From positions 110,055 to 174,054 of the forward strand of contig NZ_LACH01000002.1 in assembly GCF_000968015.1 (NCBI RefSeq): 64,000 nt of DNA, written 5' to 3'. Source of the DNA: Pseudomonas fluorescens (GTDB lineage Bacteria > Pseudomonadota > Gammaproteobacteria > Pseudomonadales > Pseudomonadaceae). Both the position numbers and the translations under genes were made by a program. Below the pieces are notes generated by a model. That model had not been told where the DNA came from. It saw only the letters and a program-made list of their open reading frames with translations, and made no database searches. Below, one piece after another: positions 9,409 through 16,394 of this stretch. Position 1 is the stretch's first letter. Each line of letters opens with the position of its first letter.

Positions 9409-10296
9409 ATGCGCCGCCTGCTCACCGGCTGTTTCGTTACCCTGCTGCTGTTGCTCAACACCCTGGTCCTGTTCGGGCCGCTGATGGTGTTCGCCTTGCT
9501 CAAACTGGTCCTGCCCGGGCGCTTGCGTGATTACGCCTCATGGACGGTGATGGGGATCGCCGAGACCTGGGCCGAAATCGACAAGCTGATTTTCCGCCTG
9601 TGCATCCCCACGCAATGGGACATCCGTGGCGGCGACGACCTGCGGGTCGACACGTCGTATCTGGTGATCAGCAACCATCAATCCTGGGTCGATATCCCGG
9701 CGCTGATTCAAACGCTGAATCGGCGCACACCGTTCTTCAAGTTCTTCCTCAAGAAAGAGCTGATCTGGGTGCCGTTCCTGGGGTTGGCGTGGTGGGCGCT
9801 GGATTACCCGTTCATGAAACGCTACACCAAGGCATTCCTGGCGAAGCACCCTGAGTTGGCCGGTAAGGATCTGGAGATCACCCAAGCGGCGTGCGAGTTG
9901 TACAAGCGTCAACCGGTGACGGTGGTCAATTACCTGGAAGGCACACGCTTTACCGCTGCGAAAAGTGCCCAGCAACAATTACCCTTCACCCATCTGCTCA
10001 GGCCCAAGGCTGGCGGCGTGGCGTTTGTACTGGCGGCAATGGGTGAACAGCTGGACGCCGTCCTGGATGTGACGGTGGTGTATCCGCAGCAGGCGATTCC
10101 GGGGTTCTGGGATTTGCTCAGCGGTAACGTGCCGAGGGTCATCATCGACATCAAGACCCGCGAACTCGCCCCCGCGCTGTGGCAGGGCGATTACGAAAAC
10201 GATCCGCAGTTTCGCGAGACCATCCAGAACTGGGTCAACCAGCTCTGGATCGAGAAGGACCAGCGCATCGACGCGTTGCGCGCCGAGCGCCGCTGA
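9409..10296 (+). CDS. 1-acyl-sn-glycerol-3-phosphate acyltransferase-like protein (YihG-type)
   Basis: A 295-aa inner-membrane acyltransferase of the PlsC superfamily. It has an N-terminal membrane anchor (about 5-35), the catalytic HX4D motif in NHQSWVDIP (His90, Asp95), the substrate-binding block YLEGTRFT, and the PKAGGVAFVL block. The length and the C-terminal region match YihG-type proteins, which acylate lysophosphatidic acid or related lipids. ATG 9409 follows a purine-rich stretch and starts the hydrophobic anchor. It is convergent with the DUF2780 gene, one base apart. Confidence 0.9.
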   Translation: MRRLLTGCFVTLLLLLNTLVLFGPLMVFALLKLVLPGRLRDYASWTVMGIAETWAEIDKLIFRLCIPTQWDIRGGDDLRVDTSYLVISNHQSWVDIPALIQTLNRRTPFFKFFLKKELIWVPFLGLAWWALDYPFMKRYTKAFLAKHPELAGKDLEITQAACELYKRQPVTVVNYLEGTRFTAAKSAQQQLPFTHLLRPKAGGVAFVLAAMGEQLDAVLDVTVVYPQQAIPGFWDLLSGNVPRVIIDIKTRELAPALWQGDYENDPQFRETIQNWVNQLWIEKDQRIDALRAERR

Positions 10297-10297
10297 A

Positions 10298-10849
10298 TCA
10301 GGTACCGGTGCCTGCGCCCCAGATCCCGCCCAGGTTTGTCAGCAGCGAACTGCCAACGCCCTGCTGACCGAAAAATTGCAGAAGCACGGGGGCAAACAGG
10401 CCGACCATACTCGTGTCCATGCCCAATGCGCTGAAGGCACTGTTCAGGTCGTTGGCGTTCTTCACGTTGCCCAAGACGTTGTTCAGACCTGCCGCTGTAC
10501 CGGACGAGCCAAGCAAGCCGCTGAGGACGCCCAGTCCACCGCCACCGGACAGCAAGTCGATTCCGGGCACGCTTTTGGCCAACTCCGAGTAGTCGGTCGA
10601 ACTCAATTGATTCTTCGCCAGACCGAGCATCGCCCCGGCACCGCCAATGGCTTGTTGTGACGTCACGTTCAATTGGCTGAGCGCACTCAGCAGATCGGCC
10701 GTCTGCGCGGTCGGCGCGGCCACGGCGGCGTCATCGTCCTGCGTGCCGGAGATGGCATTGGCCGCATCGAACAGGTTGAACTGAGCAAAGACCGGACTGG
10801 CCGCCAGACACATCAGCGAAGCCAGTGCAAAACCGCGTGAAATCTTCAT
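10298..10849 (-). CDS. DUF2780 domain-containing secreted protein
   Basis: A 183-aa protein with a cleavable signal peptide (ASLMCLAASPVFAQ, to about residue 22). A Gly/Leu/Ser-rich region follows, with the family features LLSALSQLNVTSQQAIGGAG and a C-terminal FGQQGVGSSLL block. Members are small exported proteins of unknown role. It ends one base from the acyltransferase stop. Confidence 0.85.
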   Translation of the reverse strand: MKISRGFALASLMCLAASPVFAQFNLFDAANAISGTQDDDAAVAAPTAQTADLLSALSQLNVTSQQAIGGAGAMLGLAKNQLSSTDYSELAKSVPGIDLLSGGGGLGVLSGLLGSSGTAAGLNNVLGNVKNANDLNSAFSALGMDTSMVGLFAPVLLQFFGQQGVGSSLLTNLGGIWGAGTGT

Positions 10850-11064
10850 TCAGACATCCTCATGTGCCATGAAAACCGCCCGGCAATGGGCGGCGGAAAA
10901 TCGTGTGTTGGACTGGCATCCCGGGGGATTGTTCCGAGTCCTGGCGAGCCCCCGACGAACAGCAGAAAAAGAATTGTCCGGCGCTGCATCCAGTCTGGTC
11001 CCGCCCGCGTATATCAAGCACGGACAGACATTCCTGGCCGATTCCCATCACGAGGATCATCACC

Positions 11065-11655
11065 ATGAAACGCACTTCGATCAAAACGCCGTTGATTGCC
11101 AGCCTGCTGACCCTGGCCCTTGGTGGCGGATTCGCCCTGAACACCGTGCAAGCGGCAGACACGAGCCACTCGGTCATCGTCGGCGGCCAAAGCATGATGC
11201 CGAGCAAAGACATCATCGATAACGCGGTGAACTCCGCCGACCACACCACCCTGGTCGCCGCCGTGAAAGCCGCAGGCCTGGTGGACACCCTCAAGGGCAA
11301 AGGCCCGTTCACCGTGTTCGCCCCGGTCAACTCGGCCTTCGACGCCCTGCCGGCCGGCACTGTCGATACCCTGCTCAAACCTGCCAACAAGGCGACCCTG
11401 ACTCACGTCCTCACCTACCACGTGGTCGCCGGAAAACTCGACATGATGACCCTGGCCGAGAAGATCAAGGCCGGTGGAGGCACAGCCGAACTGACCACCG
11501 TCGCAGGCGGCAAGCTGTGGGCGATGATGAACGGCCCGCACAACATCACCATCAAGGATGAAAAAGGTGACGTCGCCGACATCACCACCTATGACGTGTA
11601 CCAGTCCAACGGCGTGATTCAGGTCATCGACAAAGTACTGATGCCGAAAAGCTGA
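11065..11655 (+). CDS. Fasciclin (FAS1) domain-containing secreted protein
   Basis: A 196-aa exported protein: signal peptide to about residue 31 (ALNTVQAAD), then one FAS1 domain at about 50-195. The H1 box (KGPFTVFAPVNSAFDALPAG) and the H2-region (VYQSNGVIQVIDKVLMP) are both clear. FAS1 domains mediate adhesion or ligand binding. ATG 11065 is preferred over longer in-frame starts because it begins the signal peptide, with GAGGATCATC just upstream. A strong terminator follows, then the ECF sigma and anti-sigma genes, an arrangement seen with SigK/RskA in mycobacteria. Confidence 0.93.
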   Translation: MKRTSIKTPLIASLLTLALGGGFALNTVQAADTSHSVIVGGQSMMPSKDIIDNAVNSADHTTLVAAVKAAGLVDTLKGKGPFTVFAPVNSAFDALPAGTVDTLLKPANKATLTHVLTYHVVAGKLDMMTLAEKIKAGGGTAELTTVAGGKLWAMMNGPHNITIKDEKGDVADITTYDVYQSNGVIQVIDKVLMPKS

Positions 11656-11661
11656 GGGGGG

Positions 11662-11694
11662 CCGCCGACCCTGCGCATCAGGGTCGGCGGTTTT
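11662..11694 (+). terminator. Rho-independent terminator of the fasciclin gene
   Basis: A perfect 12-bp stem (CCGCCGACCCTG / CAGGGTCGGCGG) with a five-base loop and a TTTT tail, seven bases after the fasciclin stop codon. It implies that the downstream sigma factor has its own promoter or depends on read-through. Confidence 0.9.
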
Positions 11695-11707
11695 CGAGGT
11701 GGCAGCC

Positions 11708-12343
11708 ATGAATGGAACAACCGCGCACCGTGAACTAACCTCTGCCTGCAACCGGCACCTCACGCAGCCCACCTTGATTGCTTGGAGAACTTCCATTCCC
11801 ATCGCCGACGCCGATCAGCTCAGGCAGCTTCTGGCCCAGTGTTCACTGGGCGACCGCCGCGCTTTCGAGACGCTTTACCGCAGCGTCGGCCCACGGCTGC
11901 ACGGTGTAGCGCTGCGTTTCATGGGACGGCCGGATCTGGCTGAAGAAGTGCTGCAGGAAAGCTTCGTGCGCATCTGGAACAACGCCTCTCGCTATGAGGC
12001 GCATCTGTCGGCACCGCTGACCTGGATGATCAATATCACCCGTCATCAGGCCATCGATCAGTTGCGCAAACACCGCGACCGGCCGTTGAGCGACCTTGAA
12101 GAACAGGCGCTGGTGGATGAAAGCCCATCGGCCCACGAACAACTCAGCAGTGCCCGTGAGGCCAACGCCTTGAACCGCTGCCTGGAAAGCCTCGAGGGCA
12201 TGCAGCGTCAATCGATCACCGTGGCTTACTTTCAGGGGTTGTCCTGCTCTGAGCTCGCCGAACACCTGGCCGCGCCGCTGGGCTCGGTGAAATCCTGGAT
12301 CCGCCGCGGAATGGAGCGACTGCGCAGGTGCCTTGAATCATGA
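11708..12343 (+). CDS. ECF-type RNA polymerase sigma factor (SigK/RpoE-like)
   Basis: Sigma-70 family protein of up to 211 aa. Region 2 contains DLAEEVLQESFVRIWNNA and the melting segment APLTWMINITRHQAIDQLR. Region 4 contains the helix-turn-helix GLSCSELAEHLAAPLGSVKS. The start is uncertain. ATG 11708 is the nearest ATG, but the best Shine-Dalgarno (TTGGAGAAC) lies just before an in-frame ATT at 11795 that would begin IPIADADQLRQLL, where the conserved part starts. The stop overlaps the anti-sigma ATG (ATGA). It probably directs transcription of itself and the fasciclin gene; that is inferred from the gene arrangement. Confidence 0.9.
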   Translation: MNGTTAHRELTSACNRHLTQPTLIAWRTSIPIADADQLRQLLAQCSLGDRRAFETLYRSVGPRLHGVALRFMGRPDLAEEVLQESFVRIWNNASRYEAHLSAPLTWMINITRHQAIDQLRKHRDRPLSDLEEQALVDESPSAHEQLSSAREANALNRCLESLEGMQRQSITVAYFQGLSCSELAEHLAAPLGSVKSWIRRGMERLRRCLES

Positions 12344-13014
12344 ACTATCAAACCCCGACCCTGCGCCGCGCCCTCGCCGCCGATTACGCCATCGGTTTGA
12401 TGCCTTCTGCTGCCCGTCGGCGTTTCGAACAGTTGTTGCTGGAGGACGCAGCACTGCGCGCGGAACTGGCGCAGTGGCAGGAAAACCTGACCAGTTTGAC
12501 CGACGCACTGCCCGAGCAGCCGGTGCCGGAACGGGTGTGGCAGGGCATTACGGCGCGGATTGAGCCGCAAGTGCTGCATATGCCGGAAAAACGTCGGTTC
12601 TGGAACTGGTTGCGCGTGACGGCGGCGGTTTGCTCGCTGGTGATCGCCGTGACGTTGGGTGTGATTTATAACCGCGACAGTGCGCGTTACAGCGCCACGC
12701 TGCTGACCGCCGACGCGCAGCCTGCGCTGAAGGTTGAAGCGCATCAGGAGTATTTGAACGTTGAGCCGCTGACGCTGGCCGCGGTTGATCCGGGGCGCAG
12801 TCTGGAGTTGTGGGCGATTCCGGCGGATGGCAAGCCGATTTCGCTTGGGGTGATTCCTGTGGGCGGCAAGGGGCGCGTAGAGCTCAGCGATGCGCAGAAG
12901 ACGTTGATCGGCAAGCCGATTGCGTTGGCGGTCAGTCTTGAACCGAAGGGCGGTTCGCCGACGGGGCAACCGACGGGGCCCGTTCTATATCAAGGAGCGT
13001 TGGCGGCACTCTGA
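12340..13014 (+). CDS. Anti-sigma factor, RskA-like
   Basis: A 224-aa single-pass membrane protein. The cytoplasmic N-terminal domain (ADYAIGLMPSAARRRFEQLL) is the sigma-binding part, one membrane helix lies at about 88-107 (AVCSLVIAVTLGVIYN), and the periplasmic RskA domain follows (LELWAIPADGKPISLGVIPV). It overlaps the sigma factor by four bases, typical of cognate sigma/anti-sigma pairs. No zinc HxxxCxxC motif is seen, so regulated proteolysis or conformational release rather than redox is likelier. Confidence 0.92.
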   Translation: MNYQTPTLRRALAADYAIGLMPSAARRRFEQLLLEDAALRAELAQWQENLTSLTDALPEQPVPERVWQGITARIEPQVLHMPEKRRFWNWLRVTAAVCSLVIAVTLGVIYNRDSARYSATLLTADAQPALKVEAHQEYLNVEPLTLAAVDPGRSLELWAIPADGKPISLGVIPVGGKGRVELSDAQKTLIGKPIALAVSLEPKGGSPTGQPTGPVLYQGALAAL

Positions 13015-13027
13015 AAGCATAAGTTCA

Positions 13028-13101
13028 AAAGATCGCAGCCTTCGGCAGCTCCTACGCCGACCGCGCAACCCTGTAGGAGCTGCCGAAGGCTGCGATCTTT
13101 T
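13028..13101. repeat. Long inverted repeat, same family as 6348-6422
   Basis: Arms AAAAGATCGCAGCCTTCGGC... and complement surround a short spacer. It lies between the convergent anti-sigma and fdhA genes. Confidence 0.88.
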
Positions 13102-13108
13102 GATCCAA

Positions 13109-13136
13109 AAAACGGCGACCCTGGGGTCGCCGTTTT
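13109..13136 (-). terminator. Terminator of fdhA (possibly bidirectional)
   Basis: Stem ACGGCGACC / GGTCGCCGT with a four-base centre. On the minus strand it is followed by a run of six T, ending fdhA transcripts 16 bp after the stop. The plus-strand side has TTTT and could also serve the anti-sigma gene. Confidence 0.88.
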
Positions 13137-13151
13137 GTGTTGCGTGAAGCC

Positions 13152-14351
13152 TTACGCTGCGCTGAACAGTTTGTGCGGATCGATCACAAACTTCTTCGGC
13201 ACGCCCGCATCGAACTCGCCATAACCACGCGGCGCGTCATCCAGGCTGATGACCTCCACGCCAACGATGTCGGCAATGTGGATACGGTCCCACATGATCG
13301 CCTGCATCAGCTGGCGGTTGTACTTCATGACTGGCGTCTGGCCGGTGTGGAAGCTGTGGGATTTAGCCCAGCCCAGACCGAAGCGGATGCTCAGGCTGCC
13401 CATCTTCGCGGCGGCGTCGACGGCACCTGGATCTTCAGTTACGTACAGGCCAGGGATACCGATTTTGCCGGCAACCCGAACCACGCCCATCAGCGAGTTG
13501 AGCACGGTGGCCGGAGCCTCGTGTTTGACGCCGTCATGGCCGTGACCGCGCGCTTCGAAGCCCACGGCGTCGACGGCGCAATCCACTTCTGGCTCGCCCA
13601 GCAGTGCCGCGATTTGTTCGTGCAGCGGGGTGTCCAGGGACAGGTCGGCGATTTCAAAACCCTGAGCCTTGGCGTGCGCCAGGCGGACGGTGTTGACGTC
13701 ACCGATGATCACCACGGCCGCGCCCAACAGGCGAGCGGAAGCGGCGGCGGCCAGACCGACCGGGCCGGCACCTGCGATGTACACGGTGCTGCCAGGGCCA
13801 ACGCCAGCCGTCACTGCGCCGTGGTAACCGGTCGGCAGGATGTCGGAGAGGCAGGTCAGGTCGCGGATTTTTTCCATCGCGCGATCGCGATCCGGGAGTT
13901 TCAGCAGGTTGAAGTCGGCATACGGCACCATCGCGTATTCAGCCTGACCGCCGGTCCAGTCGCCCATGTCGACATAACCGTAAGCACCGCCCGGACGTGC
14001 CGGGTTAACGCTCAGGCAGACACCGGTATGCATCTCTTTGCAGGAACGGCAGCGCCCGCAAGCGACGTTGAACGGTACGGAAACCAGGTCGCCGATCTGC
14101 AGGTTCTCGACGTCGCTGCCCTTCTCGATCACTTCGCCGGTGATTTCGTGGCCCAGCACCAGGCCGGTTTGAGCGGTGGTACGACCGCGCACCATGTGCT
14201 GGTCGGAACCACAGATGTTGGTGGAAACCACGCGCAGGATGACAGCATGGTTAATCTTCCTGCCGCGCGGGTCCTGCATTTTCGGATAGTCGATTTTCTG
14301 TATTTCGACTTTGCCATCGCCGAGATATACCACACCACGATTGCCAGACAT
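13152..14351 (-). CDS. fdhA: Glutathione-independent formaldehyde dehydrogenase
   Basis: A 399-aa zinc-dependent medium-chain dehydrogenase that oxidises formaldehyde to formate with NAD+. The catalytic-zinc site is in STNICGSDQHMVRG and LGHEITGEV; the structural-zinc cysteines are in CGRCRSCKEMHTGVC; the nucleotide-binding motif is YIAGAGPVGLAAA. Length and sequence match the P. putida enzyme. In this cluster it detoxifies the formaldehyde released by demethylation of betaine, dimethylglycine and sarcosine. It has its own terminator and lies downstream of purU and the sox operon. Confidence 0.96.
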   Translation of the reverse strand: MSGNRGVVYLGDGKVEIQKIDYPKMQDPRGRKINHAVILRVVSTNICGSDQHMVRGRTTAQTGLVLGHEITGEVIEKGSDVENLQIGDLVSVPFNVACGRCRSCKEMHTGVCLSVNPARPGGAYGYVDMGDWTGGQAEYAMVPYADFNLLKLPDRDRAMEKIRDLTCLSDILPTGYHGAVTAGVGPGSTVYIAGAGPVGLAAAASARLLGAAVVIIGDVNTVRLAHAKAQGFEIADLSLDTPLHEQIAALLGEPEVDCAVDAVGFEARGHGHDGVKHEAPATVLNSLMGVVRVAGKIGIPGLYVTEDPGAVDAAAKMGSLSIRFGLGWAKSHSFHTGQTPVMKYNRQLMQAIMWDRIHIADIVGVEVISLDDAPRGYGEFDAGVPKKFVIDPHKLFSAA

Positions 14352-14459
14352 GCTTTCACCTCGCTGTTGTTTTTATGTAGCGGTCGCGTCGCCATGAAGC
14401 GGCGGCGCGTTGATTGCTCGGGTTGTTGCCTGTGTGTCTTGTGTTGTTTGTAAGGGCCT

Positions 14460-14526
14460 CATCGCGAGCAGGCTCGCTCCTACAGGGGGTACGTATTCCA
14501 ATGTAGGAGTGAGCCTGCTCGCGATA
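14460..14526. repeat. REP doublet
   Basis: Inverted arms (ATCGCGAGCAGGCTCGCTCCTAC and complement) with a short centre, between fdhA and purU. It divides the co-directional genes and could stabilise or separate the mRNA segments. Confidence 0.88.
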
Positions 14527-14531
14527 GCGAT

Positions 14532-15389
14532 CTAGAGAACGACCGTGCGATTGGCGTTCAAAAACACGCGTCTTTCAATGTGATAACCCACGGCCCGGGC
14601 CAGGGTCAGCCCTTCGATATCCCGCCCCTTGGCGATCAAATCTTCCGGGTAATGACTGTGGTCCACGGCCTCTACGCCCTGGGCGATGATCGGGCCTTCG
14701 TCCAGGTCGTTGTTGATGTAGTGCGCCGTGGCGCCGACCAGTTTCACGCCCTTGTTGTAAGCCTGGTGATAAGGCTTGGCGCCTTTGAAACCGGGCAGCA
14801 AGGAGTGATGGATATTGATCGCCTTGCCGTCGAGTTTGCGGCACAGCTCGGGCGACAGGACTTGCATGTAGCGAGCAAGAATCACCAGTTCGGCGCCGGA
14901 CTCTTCGATCACCTGCCAGACCTGACGCTCCTGGGACGGCTTGTCGTTCGGGTCCAGCGGGAAGTGGTAGTACGGAATCTGGTGCCAGTCCGCCAACGGC
15001 TTGAGGTCCGGGTGGTTGGAGACCACGGCGGCTACGTCCATCGACAATTGGCCGATGCGCTGGCGGTAGAGCAAATCGTTAAGGCAGTGATCGGCCTTGG
15101 AGACCATGATCACCACTTTCGGGCGGTAGTTCGGCGCGGTCAGTTCGAAGATCATGCCAAAGGCTTGGCCGCGTTCTTCGAGCCCTGCGCGGAAGGCTTG
15201 TTCGTCAAAGCCGTCGGGCTGACGGAATTCCACACGAATGAAGAAACGGCCCGAGAGCCGATCATCGAAGGAGTGGTGTTCGGTGACGTAGCAGCCCTGC
15301 TCGAACAGAAAGCGGGTCACCGCGTCCACGGTGCCGAGAACGCTTGGGCAGTCGGCGGTCAGAATCCATGTGTCTGGGGCGCGGCTCAT
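14532..15389 (-). CDS. purU: Formyltetrahydrofolate deformylase
   Basis: A 285-aa enzyme that hydrolyses 10-formyl-THF to formate and THF. An N-terminal ACT domain (1-80) precedes a formyltransferase-fold catalytic domain (about 88-285) with INIHHSLLPGFKGAKPYHQA and the conserved GPIIAQGVE segment. Next to soxBDAG it recycles the one-carbon units loaded onto folate by sarcosine oxidase. The ATG is close to the conserved TWILTADCP start. Confidence 0.96.
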   Translation of the reverse strand: MSRAPDTWILTADCPSVLGTVDAVTRFLFEQGCYVTEHHSFDDRLSGRFFIRVEFRQPDGFDEQAFRAGLEERGQAFGMIFELTAPNYRPKVVIMVSKADHCLNDLLYRQRIGQLSMDVAAVVSNHPDLKPLADWHQIPYYHFPLDPNDKPSQERQVWQVIEESGAELVILARYMQVLSPELCRKLDGKAINIHHSLLPGFKGAKPYHQAYNKGVKLVGATAHYINNDLDEGPIIAQGVEAVDHSHYPEDLIAKGRDIEGLTLARAVGYHIERRVFLNANRTVVL

Positions 15390-15431
15390 AGTGCGGTGAC
15401 TCCTGTTCGTTGTGCTGGGTGTCAGGGAATT

Positions 15432-15598
15432 CCACCCCTCACCCTAACCCTCTCCCCAAAGGGGCGAGGGGACTGACCGAGTTGTCCTTGGAGCGACATC
15501 GACCTGAAATATCGTGTTGAACTCAGATTTAAAACCCCATAGAGATCTGCTCCCTTTCCCCCTCTCCCCCATGGGGAGAGGGCTGGGGTGAGGGGTGG
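15432..15598. repeat. Large inverted repeat of the CACCCCTCACCC family
   Basis: CACCCCTCACCCTAACCCTC on the left pairs with GGGCTGGGGTGAGGGGTGG on the right, each with an internal CCCC...GGGG hairpin. This dispersed-palindrome family differs from the REP doublets. It lies between soxG and purU. Confidence 0.8.
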
Positions 15599-15601
15599 TT
15601 C

Positions 15602-16234
15602 TTAAGCTTGAACACTCAACCCATACTCAGCAGCCGCATCCTGCAACCACAACCACCAGTAATCCGAGAAGCTGCGACGAATCAGCAGTTCCCAGGTGTC
15701 TTCGGCGGTGTGGCGGATCACCAGTTGCGATTTGGCAAACACGGTGCCCACAGCCTTGCCCACCGGGAAGCTGTTGGGGTGCACGTCATAGCTGGTGGAC
15801 TTCATCAGCACCTGGCGCACGTTCGGGCCGCTCAGTTCGAGCAGCTGCTGGCCGCCGCTGACGTTGGTGATCGCGATGTGCAGGTCGCCCAGCGCTTCAC
15901 GCAGTTTCTTCTCGGCGGCGAATTCTTCACCGGTCGGCACGATCAGCAGCCATTCATCCGGCCCCATCCATTGCAGGCTGGTTTCGCCTTTGACGACGAC
16001 GGTCAGCGCGCCCGGCAATTCGATACCGAGGGCTTTGTGCACACCGGCAGCGAACGCAGCATCATGACCATCGCCACGAATGGTCAGGTGGCCGAGGAGT
16101 TTTTTCTCACGCACGATCACGCCGGCGCTTTTGCGACCCTTGCCCACCAGGCTGGCGAGGTCGGCGTGATGCAGCGACGACTCGGCCTTGGCCCCAGTGG
16201 TTGGGCGTTGTTGGTAAACATTGGCTGCGGTCAT
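15602..16234 (-). CDS. soxG: Sarcosine oxidase gamma subunit
   Basis: A 210-aa subunit of heterotetrameric sarcosine oxidase. The domain resembles the GcvT/aminomethyltransferase fold (WMGPDEWLLIVPTGEE, ISGGQQLLELSGPNVRQVL-type region). ATG 16234 is chosen because AGGAAAGGTG lies just upstream; earlier in-frame codons lack a ribosome site. It is the last sox gene, separated from soxA by about 160 bp holding a REP doublet. Confidence 0.94.
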   Translation of the reverse strand: MTAANVYQQRPTTGAKAESSLHHADLASLVGKGRKSAGVIVREKKLLGHLTIRGDGHDAAFAAGVHKALGIELPGALTVVVKGETSLQWMGPDEWLLIVPTGEEFAAEKKLREALGDLHIAITNVSGGQQLLELSGPNVRQVLMKSTSYDVHPNSFPVGKAVGTVFAKSQLVIRHTAEDTWELLIRRSFSDYWWLWLQDAAAEYGLSVQA

Positions 16235-16287
16235 AAAGCACCTTTCCTGAATTCTGACTTGAGCCCTGTGCAAGCAGATCTACCGCT

Positions 16288-16342
16288 ATCGCGAGCAGGC
16301 TCACTCCTACAAGGGGTACGCGATTACCTGTAGGAGTGAGCC
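16288..16342. repeat. REP doublet inside the sox operon
   Basis: Inverted REP arms (ATCGCGAGCAGGCTCACTCCTAC and complement) lie in the soxA-soxG gap. They interrupt an otherwise tightly packed operon and may lower soxG expression relative to soxA. Confidence 0.88.
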
Positions 16343-16394
16343 TGCTCGCGATGAAGTCACCACGGTGCAACTGCACTCCACAGGATCCGAACCA

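Noticed and set aside
10869-11222. An open frame overlapping the fasciclin 5' region
   Set aside because: Reads through the fasciclin gene in another frame, rich in His/Arg, without support.
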